From NCBI GenBank assembly GCA_001584585.1, contig LSYV01000004.1, positions 3,410,614 through 3,474,613 of the forward strand: a stretch of 64,000 nucleotides of DNA, read 5' to 3'. Below the pieces are notes generated by a model that worked only from the letters and a program-made list of their open reading frames with translations, had not been told where the DNA came from and did no database searches. This DNA is from Gonium pectorale. Taxonomy: Eukaryota; Chlorophyta; Chlorophyceae; Chlamydomonadales; Volvocaceae. Both the position numbers and the translations under genes were made by a program. Shown one piece after another: positions 48,262 to 58,907 of the stretch (within the stretch, counting starts at the first letter, position 1; each line of letters begins with the position of its first letter).

Positions 48262-51200
48262 CTACAGAACCGGCGGCTCGAGTCCCAGCCTCCTGCACAG
48301 CGGCCCGCACTTGTGCGTGGCGAAGAAGTTCCGGATGCCCGTCATGCCCTTGTCCGTGGCGCCGTTCTTCTTGGACCCAGAACAGTGGTGGATCACGGGG
48401 TCCGTCATCGTGAAGCCGTCGACCGCGTTCCACACGCCCTGGCGGAGGTGCGAAGATGCCGTTCAAAGTTTCAGGCTCGCACATTTCGGCGTTAATCGCT
48501 GTACAAACGGATGACGGTGCATGGCTACGAGTGGCGTGCACTCATGTGAACTGCTTCAGCGCTTGGGTTTAACCGACAGAGGACGGGGCACGGAAGGAGC
48601 TCGGATCTAGGCGATGCGGTGGCGATGCAAGGGCCCGACAAAGTGCAGCGCATGCCGCCGCTGCACCTCACGCACTGTGGAGTCAAGGTTGCGGTCATTA
48701 GGTCTCGCCCCATCCCGACTCACACCCCACCTGCAGGTCGCACACCAGCTTGCGGCCGTTGGTGGCCTTGTAGGTGAAGTGCGAAAAGCACTGCGGCACG
48801 TCCTCGGTGGTGACGGGGCCGTCTCCAGGCTCCCCGCTGTCCGAGTCGCCCTCGCCCTCCTCATCGTCGTCCTCCGCAATGGCGCCCAGCGCGGCGGTCT
48901 CCACAACCCGCACACAGTCCGCTACGCCGCCGGCGTTGTTGTTCCTGAATGAGCACACAAAGCGGGGCGATCAGGGGCTGGAACACCAGCAAGGCCACAT
49001 ATAAACTCTTCCGTGACATTTCTATGTACGGCAATTCGAGAGGGCTACGGCTCCAGTACGTACCGTACCTGCCATTGTGAGTCCTGCCACGGAGCATTCT
49101 AAAAGGTGCAAGCACGATTCTGCTGTCACAAAGTCTCATGCGCTTGCCGTAAGCACCGTAACGGAGAATAGCAAAGACCTGGGCACTGCTAGGCAGTACA
49201 GCATGGGGCCGCGCCACATGTGGCAAGAGAATGTCATGTCTCACCACTTCGTGAACACGCCCTCCAGCTCCTCCTCCACCAGGATCTCGCCCTGGCCCGT
49301 TGGATAGCGCGAGTCCAGCAGCATAAAGACGTAGCAGGGCAGGAAGCGGATCTGCCACTCGGGGCCACCGTGGAGGCGGCGGTTGAACAGCTGGGCCAGC
49401 TCCTCCGCCTCGCCTGCGGCGCGCCAACCAGAGCACTCAGCGCAAACAGCTTGCTATCTCCCGGCACGTCTGCAATGGCTCGATGGGCATGTTGGCCCAG
49501 AGACCCCGTGCATGCACCAGGTGTACGGACAGCCGTGCAGATCACGGCGGGAGCGGGAGGGGGACAGAGTACCCTCGCGTGCAATGCGACATAAGGATCT
49601 GTTGGGACGTGGGAGCTGTCTTGGCTGGGGCCCTGCTCACCCTGCGTGCGGCAGAAAGTGCGGTGGAACTTCTCGCAGCCCAGGTGCTCCGTGTGCCGCG
49701 TGTCCTTGGCCACCAGGCGCGGCCCGACGCTGTAGCCCGTCGCGCCAGCGTCCACCGACACCACCTCGGTGCACTGGAACACCACCCGCTCCGCGCCCTC
49801 GGCGAACTTGTACGCGGCGTGGGCGATGCCGCGCTGCACTAGCCCGGGGTAATGTCGCTCCAGGTCCACCGCTAGCGCGGACTCGGTGAAGGGCGCGTCA
49901 ATGAAGGATCTTGCGTTGAGGTCAAACTTGCGTTTGGAGAGGCAGTTGTCGCCGACGTAGATGTCCCAGCCGTCAGCGTCCGTCAGGATGGTCCGCTCCT
50001 CCAACGCCTGCCGGCTGGCGGCGCGCTGGCCGATGTCGGTGCGCAGAGTCAGGCCGGGGCCCGTGCCCGCGGCCTCGGTGCGCAGGGAGGTGAGGGTGCT
50101 GGTCAGGGAGGTGAAGGCGGTCCGGAGGCAGTCCGCAGAAAGGCCCAGCTTCTACGGGCACAGGCAGCGGGAGGGGAAACATGTGGCAACCGGCAGGTGC
50201 TCGTTGGACCTTCAACTGCCATCTGAGGAGCAACGGGCGCGGTGGCGCGCGTTGTACACAGCGAACAAAGTAATAGCCGTACTATTTTTGGCCAGGCGAG
50301 GCAGTGTCAATTTCATGTGCCTAGATAGCAAGGCATGCGGTTAAGCACGGCATACGGTAAAGTCACATGCTGGACAAGGTCACAACTGAACACGAAGGCG
50401 ATAGAATTTGGGCACGGCTTCAGCCCAATCCGCCCACTATGGTAGCTGTGGCAACTCTCTCAAGCAACCAAAGCCCGCTCTGCGGAACCCTCAGCAGCCA
50501 ACCTCACACCTGGAAGGAGCTCCGCGGCAGCGCCTTGGCCATGCTCTGGAGCACCGCGTAGTCCTCCGTCGGCGGCCCAAAAGCCACCGCATGCATGTGC
50601 ACGCGATCCCGGCCCAGCAGGTCCCCGATGTGCTGAATGCGCTTGACGCACTCGTCATTCACCGACTTGTGGATGGCGGCCCGGCAGGCTCCGGACAGGG
50701 GGCAGCTCCGCAGGCGGGGCTTGCCCTTGTACATTCCGCCCCGTGGGTCGTGCTGCCAGACGCTGTAGCCGTGGGCGCACTGCATGTCCACGTGGTCGCT
50801 GGGCGCGCCGTCCGAGAGAAAGATGAGGAAAAGCTGGTTGCCGTGCGCTGCGTCGCCTTTCAGGAGCTCCAGCGCCGCGTCCAGGGCCGGAAGGTAGTTC
50901 CCGTGCGAGCGGGCGTAGCGCGATGTGCAGCCTTTGAGGTAAGACAGCAGGGCTGTGTCCGCAGCGGATCGCTCCCGGGCGACCTCGGCGTCGTCGCTCA
51001 TCTCTATGATGGACACCTGGGTGGGGGGGCACGGCGGCCGGTTGCACTAGGGGGGAGAGATAGGGGTTCGCGCCAAGCAAGTTGATGACGTTGATCGTCG
51101 CTTGCGTTCCTGTGCATGTAAGCTGCTGCGGGCAAGCATACCAGGCAAACATCGCCAGCTGGCAAGTGAGAAGTGGGCGCGCAGGAGGGAGATGAGCGCT

Positions 51201-51997
51201 CATGGCACGAGGAGAGCATCTATAACCCGCACGGCGGATAGAGCAAGACTGGCAGTGCGTGCTCAACAGGAGCCAGGAAATCAAGAGCACCACGCACAAC
51301 GGCACCTCCATGCTTAACACCCGGTACCGTTCCATGCCCACCTCCATCTTCCCCAGGCCGCCCAGCTTGGTCTGTGGCTCCACCAGGTCCCGCGCAAGGC
51401 AGTCGTACACAGCTGCCGTACGGCTGGTGTACCCCGGCACGTCGTCCTTTCGCATTGAGCCGCTGTGGTCCACAATCACCACCACGTGGGACGTGCCGAC
51501 GCCAACGATGCCGCCGAGGGGCGCTGGGGCGGCTTCAATGGCGTCTGACATCTTCCAACTGGTGATCTCCTGGCGCGATGACTCATCCGTGATGTACACA
51601 GCACCCTGCGGGTGCATACAAGCAAACGGTACTGGGAGCTAAGCGACGCATCCTGGGATTTTGCCGACCCACACCCATGCATGGCATGCCTACATTTGCA
51701 CAGACGCTGTCAGTTCGCCCGCGCGCGCATGGCACTCCGCACGGCAGTCCCCTGCCCTTGGCCCCGGCCGCTGTAGCGCGCCTTAACGATGTGGCTTGCC
51801 TTGTGTGTGTAGCGCCAGCGCGGCCGGCCGTCACGCCCGGGGTTCGCGGGCTCCTTGCGCCCATACTTGATGGCCTCTTGCAGCTCTGGGGACTTGCCCG
51901 CCTTACTGCCCAGCGCCAGCCCCGCCAGGTGCTCAACCAGCCGCTGCATCGCGCGTGCCGGCCGGCAGCCTCCTCCTGATGGCAAAGGAGGAAGCAA
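48262..51997 (-). CDS. vWA/alpha-kinase gene, copy B (shortened N-terminus)
   Basis: Same seven-exon plan: exon 1 about 51997-51806, 2 about 51610-51340, 3 about 51018-50512, 4 about 50150-49640, 5 about 49420-49247, 6 about 48945-48736, 7 about 48440-48262 (stop TAG). The vWA has VDHSGSM and LSDGAPSDH. The kinase has RLVAK, FHRTFCRTQ, VEEELEG, NNNAGG, CFSHFTY, LVCDLQGVW, TDPVIHH and FFATHKCGPLCRRLGL, so all catalytic and zinc motifs appear intact. Exon 1 starts inside the conserved module: the SLISHAHGRERREERG half is absent and the protein goes from ALGSKAGKSP straight into ELQEAIKYGRKEP. The exon 1 donor is GC (AAG|GCAAGC), as in copy A. An acidic loop (DDDEEGEGDSDSGE) sits in exon 6. Confidence 0.85.
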
Positions 51998-53398
51998 GCA
52001 GGTTGCAGCGCTGGCGCCGTCCCTGCGAACTGGGAGCGCTGTGTGCGTGTGTGGACGGAGGCCCCAAAGTTAGTGCGCGCGCGTGTGTATCGGAAATGAA
52101 GTTTTACGACAAAGAAGTGACAGAGCGACGGCAAGGTAGTGCGAGCAAGGGTTGATGGGAGAGCAGTCCGATGCAACGGGTTGCGTTTCACGGGTGTCCA
52201 CGGGGACTCGCGCACAGCAAGCCGTGGATAAGGACTTACCCACCCCTTTTCAGACCACTACGGATGGCATCAAGGCCCTTGTACCTTGGCACTTGGCTGC
52301 CGAGCCGGACTCCGGCTTGCACGCGCGATTGATGACCCGGGCTCCAAAGATAGCTACAGAACAGCTCCTTGGACGTGGCAATGTGTTGGTTTGTGACTAC
52401 AATGCATGTTAGGTATTACTTGAGCCGAAGATGCCACAATCCCCTCAAGGGCTGCAAAACCTTGAAGCCGTTGGGTGTAAGCATTGGCTCGCGACCCGTG
52501 GGTCAGTCTGTTCTCTATTGGTAGTACTTTTCTCATGCCGTTCGCAGTTCCCTTCCTCGCTTCCACGACAGCGCCAAACACGGGACCACAGCAGCGCACA
52601 CGTGTTTAACGCCCGACGCGACAACCATCACCACAACCGCTGCTAAATCACTGCAGCGTACATGGAAGGCCCCGTTCCCTTTGGAGACTTTGGGCCCCAC
52701 ATCCAAGAGCCCCGGGGACGCTTGGGGACGTGGAGAAAGGGCAGGCATTCCACACACATTGCACGCGAGCAGACAATGTGCCATTATTCCGTTGACTTCC
52801 CGGTGTAGCGTACACCATGAGATGAATAAACGACAAGGCTCCAAACAATCAACCCAGCCGTCCGTCTGTTAAGTTTGCTGTGTATGGTCCCTCGACCGTC
52901 CTTATAGCACTCGGTTGGTCAGATGCCTAGACTGAGATAATCTAGTCACAACCAGACGGATTACTTGCTCCCGCACACACTCATCAACCTGCGTACACAG
53001 CGCTGCAATGCTCGCGCTGATGTGCCCATCTTCTGCACACGGGCTCATTCTGCGCTATGCTCACGAACAGGAAGGAGAGTATCAGCGTTCTGGCCACCGC
53101 CTGCGCAGCCCATCATGCATAAAATTCAACACGCTCGGACAGTCTTTGCAAGTGGGGAGACACGCCGCGAGACTAAGGGCAAGTTTTTGTTGCCGCGTGG
53201 AGTAATGCCGCCCTGGTAAGGACGGCCACTGGTCACTGACCTTGGAGAGCGTAGGCGGGGAAAGGACAAGATGATGCACCGTGGATATGAAGAGAAACAA
53301 CGCGAGCCAAGTTCAGATGCCATTCCAAAGACTCCTATGGTGGATGTGCCAAGATGATGGCGCTGATGCGCCTACAGCGCTTCGCCTTCGGCGTTGCA
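51998..53398. other. Spacer between kinase copies B and C
   Basis: About 1.4 kb containing the promoter of copy B (near 51998-52200) and the 3' flank of copy C. Short open frames on both strands show no conserved motif; I see no gene. Confidence 0.4.
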
Positions 53399-56300
53399 CT
53401 AGTTGCTTTGCGGCAGCCCCAGCCTCCTGCACAGCGGCCCGCACTTGTGCGTTTCGAAGAACTCCCGGACACCATCCAGGCCCTTATCCGTGGCCCCGTT
53501 CTTTTTCTTTTTGCGCGAGAACTGGTGGATCACGGGATCCGTCAGCGTGAAGCCATCGGTGGGGTTCCACACGCCCTGCATGCAGCCGTGCGGCAGCGGG
53601 GACGCCCCCATCGGATCAACGCAACGTCAAGCACCGCTCAGTCGCACTTTGGCGCTGCATGAAGGCAACAGCCAATGTGACGCGGGACACCGCAAAGGCC
53701 CGACAAAATCTGTGCAGCCGTAGTTCAAACCCGAGGCGCAAGGCAAACTAGCCCTCCATCCCAGCCATACAGAGACCGCGCCTTTGCGTATTCCCAGTCT
53801 AAGAGCGCCCTCACCTCCCCGCCCTGCCCCACGCTACCCCCCAGCCCCACCTGCAGGTCGCACACCAGCTTGCGGCCGCCCGAGTGGATGAAGGTGAAGT
53901 GCGAGAAGCACTGGGGCACCTCCTCGACCGCGCTCACGCTGGGTCTGCCCTCAACGATGGCGCCCACGTGCGACAAGGGCACGCTTCTGCCACCGCTCTC
54001 CACGCCGCCAGCGTTGTCGTTCCTGAACGAGCCAGTTTTGTGGCCACCGTACGGTACGCCGCCAGTCAGCTCGACGGACTTTGGTTGGCAGAAATGCAGT
54101 GGAATGGCTCTTAACCAGGAGCCACACGCTCAGGGTTCAGCCATAGAGCGCTAACTATCAACCATAACCGACGCACCATTTGGTAAACTGGCCCTCCAGC
54201 TCCTCCTCCACGAGCACCTCGAATTGCCGGTGCGACCCGTCGCGCAGCACGTAAATGTAGCAGGGCAGGAATCGGACCTGCCACTTGGGGCCGCCCTTCA
54301 GGCGCCGGTTGAACTCCTGGGCGAACTCGTCAGCCTCGGCTGCAAGCGGCGATCAGTTGAGCGGGTAGCGGCCGGCCGTCTAAGGTTACAAACGGCCAGG
54401 GGACCTTGGCCCGCGCCAGAATGCTTGAGGGAAGCGACACATTACTAACGAGAGCCTAGGTCGCCTGCAACGAAATGAAGTACCTCGCCTACAATGTCAA
54501 AACGTGCTTTCCCTTACTTGGCTAACGCAATCCTTCCTGACACAGCGCACGCGTCACGCTTAATGCGCCACTCACCCTGTGTGCGGCAGAATGTCAGGTG
54601 GAAGGCCGTGTTAGACAGGTGTTCGGCGAACCGCGTGGACTTGGCCACCAAGCGGGGGCCGAAGCAGTGGGCCGTGCGGCCGCCGTCCAGCGTGAACGCC
54701 TCGGAGAACTGGTGCACCACCCGCTCCGCGCCCTGCGCAAAGCTGCGGGTGGCCTGCGCCACGCCAAATTGAATCCCCGACGCGGCGTACGCCCTGGCCA
54801 GCTCCAGGGCCTTGGGCGTGACAAACAGCTCCATCTCCACGAACAACTCTTGACGAGCGTCATACCGGTACTTCTGCCCAAACACGCTTTTGCTGGTCCC
54901 GCAGTACAGGTCCCAGCCGTTGCCCTTTGTGAGCTTGGTGTATTCGGCGAGCGCCTGGCGCTGCGTCTGCGGGCCGATGTCGCTGCGCGGGGTGAGCTTG
55001 ATGCCGGGACCAGCGGCGACGGTGCGCAAGGTCGTTAGGGAGGTGGCGAGGCAGGAGAAGGCGGTCCGGAGGCAGTCAGCGGAAAGGCCCAGCTCCTGCG
55101 GCCGAGAGCAGCAGAGGGCAGGCGACGAGCGATAACGGTTCGCGTACTTGCACAAGGCAGCATCGCGGCGTGCAGTGAAAATATTCTAGGACGATCACGG
55201 ATGCCAGCAGGTAGGTCGCTCAGAGATGCTTGTTGTGCTCAGCCGCGTCTCAACGAGGTACAGTGCCAGCTGCGCCCAGCGCGTACACTGAGCAGTGCGC
55301 AGCATATAGCCCGCGCAAAGAAACCCATCCTGTCTTGGGTAGACCGCCAGATGAGGCATTTTTCTACTTGCTTGGTTCGCACGCTGGGATGACCAGCAAC
55401 CGGCCGACGATGGGCGGGTGTAAGCCACCTACCATACCATAAGTAGGCAGCTGGGCACAAGCCCGATCGCGCCTCCCAGTGCGACCGCCACGCACCTGGA
55501 ACGAGCCGCCCGGCAGCGCCGCGGCCATGCCCTTCAGCACGGCGTAGTCCCGGTTCGGCGGTCCGAACGCCACCGTGTGCACGTGCACTCGGTGTCGTCC
55601 CAGCAGGTCCCCGATGCGCCGAATGCGCTCCACGCATTCCTCTTGCACGGACTTGCGCAGCGCGTCCCGGCAGGCGCCAGAGGAAGGGCAGGCCTGCAGG
55701 CGGGGCCTGCCGTTTCGCATCACACCGCCGCTCCCATCGGGCTGCCAGACGCTGCAGCCGTGGGCGCACTGCATGAACACGTGGTCGCTGGGCGCGCCGT
55801 CTGAGAGGAAGACCAGGAAGACGTGGCTGCTGCGGCCCACATCGCCCGCCAGGAGCTCCAACGCTGCGTCCAGGGCCGGCAGGTAGTTGCCGTGCGAGCG
55901 GCCGAGCCCCGAGGTGCAGGCCCTGATGTAGTCGAGCAGGCGCTGGTCGGGCGTCGAGTGCCGGAACACGACGTGGGAGTCGTCACACATCTCGATGAGG
56001 GATACCTGGATGTGGTAGTTGAGGGAGGGCAGGAATCGAAGCTGTTGACGGAATCGAGACCGGGGTGGACCTAGCGCTTGGGGCCCCGCGAACCTTAACC
56101 AAGGGTCAGGCATGTTCATACTGACCACTTGGCCACCTGTTTGACATCTTTACAAAGTCGTTCGGTTACCACAGGGCTACCATGGCAATGATAGCATTTT
56201 GCCTCTCCGTCGACGGGCAGCCTCAAGCGGTATGTTTTGCACGGCCGCCCCTGGCGTACATATCAAGAGCCGATGGCATCGTGACAGACCCAACCGCTTA

Positions 56301-56913
56301 TGTTCGCACCTCAATCTTGCCGCCAACGCTGTCCAACTTGACCTGTGGCTCCACCAGGTCCCGCGCCAGGCAGTCGTACACAGCTGCTGTACGGGTGGGG
56401 TACCCCGGCACGTCGCCTCTCTGCATGGAGCCGCTGTGGTCCACGATGACCACCACGTGCCAGCCGGCTGCAGCCGCATTGACACCGCCAAGCTCGTTTG
56501 GCAGCTTCCAACTAGTAATCTCGTGGCGTGACGTTTCATCCGTGATGTACACGATGCCCTGTACACATCGACCCGGTCGACACGGTTTGCATCGAGCACA
56601 CTAACCCGCCACGCCGTGCCCCTCGGTCCAACCGCAAGGCCCCGTTCTCCCCACTATGTTCCTTTGAACCGAGGTTGAACCTAGGGCTCACGTTGTAGGT
56701 ATAGCGCCAGCGCGGGCGGCCGTCACGTCCGGGGTTCGCAGGCTCCGGCTTGGCATACTTTACGGCCTCCTGCAGTTGTCGCTTGAATATTCCACGCTCT
56801 TCGCGGCGTTCGCGACCATGCGCGTGAGATATGAATGAGACAGACGACGTTCGCAATTCGTGATTCTGACGCTGGTCCCAGGATACCACTAGGTGCCCAG
56901 CCTCGTCACCCAT
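53399..56913 (-). CDS. vWA/alpha-kinase gene, copy C
   Basis: Seven exons: 1 about 56913-56690 with SFISHAHGRERREERG and RDGRPRWRYTYN (GT donor); 2 about 56560-56310 with YITDETSRHEITSWK and VDHSGSM; 3 about 56008-55500 with FLSDGAPSDH; 4 about 55098-54585 with GGRTAHCFGPRLVAKSTR and TFCRTQG; 5 about 54340-54182 with FAQEFNRRLKGGPKWQVRF and VEEELEGQFTKW; 6 about 54030-53855 with NDNAGG and CFSHFTFIHSGG; 7 about 53575-53399 with TDPVIHQFSRKKKK and FFETHKCGPLCRRLGL, stop TAG. The second His of the VIHHH stretch seen in the other copies is Gln here, and a poly-Lys run follows, unlike the others. The exon-6 acidic loop is short. Predicted to be an active soluble kinase; the substrate is unknown. 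Confidence 0.86.
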
Positions 56914-58907
56914 CCGTAACAGACTGGCCTACAAATGCCTCAGGTAGAGTGCATTTTGGCTCCTGGAAGCAACTGCAAGGAAAGTATCCAGCCTCCAACC
57001 TCTTGTAGCCACAGGTTTTCAGTAAGAAAAGAATACATAGAAGTCGGCAAGTGTCAACCGCGTATACAACCGCAAAGTGCGACGCCGTGGCGTGCTATGC
57101 TGTCGCATGCTATGCTGTCGCCTGTCGTGTCAGGTGCCCTACATCACCGCGGACCAGCTAGAGGATGGGCCGGTGGTGGTTGGTGGAGGCTGGTCCATAT
57201 GGTGTCGCGTGTGCATCCGGGGACGTCATGATTCGCGGGTTGCAGCCCAAGGATAACGTGCCCGTACAGGGCACATACAGTTGAGTGTTCTGGACAAGGG
57301 CCGAAGGCGTCGGGTGAACATCGCCGGCATCACGGGGCGGCTGTCCCAGGCTGCGATGTGCTGCAGACGGAGGCTGGTGGGTACACGCAGGGCCGTGCAG
57401 GGCCCACTACGACACGTTCCCCCGTGCCAAACTATGTCCATACCCTAAATTCTGCCGGAATGCGGCCGAATCGAACGGGAGGTTTCACTTTCCATCCGTA
57501 CTCCTGGCCGGCAACTGGATTTCCTGTGGTCGTTATTTTGCAGGAAACGGATTTTCGGAGGGTTTTATTCAGCTGCTCAGTGCAATGTTATGTGGTGATA
57601 CTTCGCTGTGACGAGGCTGGGCACCGACAGACATACCATTGCTTGGATGTTTAGAAGTCGCCCTGCAGTATCATTATACGGTTGTCGGCGTTATTAAGTA
57701 AGGGCCAGGTTCTCCCCTGGTTAGGGCCGTTCCGACACTCTCCTTGAGCCTGCCGTATGAGTGTGCACACCCGCACGCAGTGTGCGGTGCTGTGCCACAT
57801 GCGCGTATAACTTGTCAGGCATAGAAACCATTAACTTAAGGCAGTATCATGATGCGAAGGGGCTAATCAAGAGCTCACGCACCGAAGATCCTGAAAGAGC
57901 ATTAAGATTAGGACATTAGTGAGACATTTACTTGCTCCAAAACCAAAATGTGCGGCGGAGAACACTGTACGTTCTTGTTGCTCGGGAGCAACGCGAAAGC
58001 TGCCCAGCGACGGCTGGGCAGCGCCGAAATGCCGCCGCAGACAGGAGGCCCTCCTGGAGCCATCACTACTCATACCTCGGCGCACTCGCGCCAACACCAC
58101 CAAACACAAGTCCGGTACGCGTGGCATCCATACCACGTATTCGCGGAAGCAGGCATGGTCAATTGGTAAAGCCCTGTCAGCAACGGCCGTCACAACGGTC
58201 GCTAACCGCCCGTGGCATGCCGCGCAAGAAACCCGCGCACACATTATGTCATGTCAGGTTGCAACCAAGGAGTCGAGCAGTTTCCAAGGTCCATCCAGCA
58301 CCGCAGCATTTACGCAATCACGCATGTGCTCGATCACCCGGCACCTCAGATAGGCCATCCATCTTTGCGACGAGGCCGCACGGCAGTGCAGAACCTTAAT
58401 TAATACACAAGGTCACCTCCAGTGAGCTCAGCAGCAGCCGGAAACGGGCTCACATGTACACACCACTTTGCCCACGCTGCGCTGGACCAGGAACCGCCAT
58501 GCTCGCTAGGTCCAGGGCACGTCACGGCGAGCGCTAACGCCTCGACAAGTCCACGCATACTTCGCGCTGAAGAAACACGCCAGCAAATAATAATGATAAT
58601 GCCATAGGGCCCGTCTGCACTATTTCCGCCGCGCAGCCATCCCAAAGCTTTGGCAAACTTTACGGTACCCTGTGCTCACCTGACGAATACCTAGAGGCCT
58701 GAAGAAAGCACGCTGGCACGTCCAGGCGCCGCACTTCACGTCATTGCGACACGCGAGGCCTGACCCAGCCAGATCACGGCACACGCGGCGCACCCACCAG
58801 TCGCAGTTAGCATGGTACATAGATATCACGGGGCACAGTCCTGCCGGCCTTCGAACTCGAGTTTTGACCGAAAGGCTTGCCTGCAGATCACCTACTCTAC
58901 ACATTGA
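56914..58907. other. Spacer between kinase copies C and D with a possible gene relic
   Basis: About 2 kb. Around 57130-57370 on the plus strand there are three short coding-like pieces in different frames (VPYITADQLEDGPVVVGG; MIRGLQPKDNVPVQGTYS; RRVNIAGITGRLSQAA), which look like a degraded exon of an unknown gene. The rest shows no gene. Confidence 0.35.
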
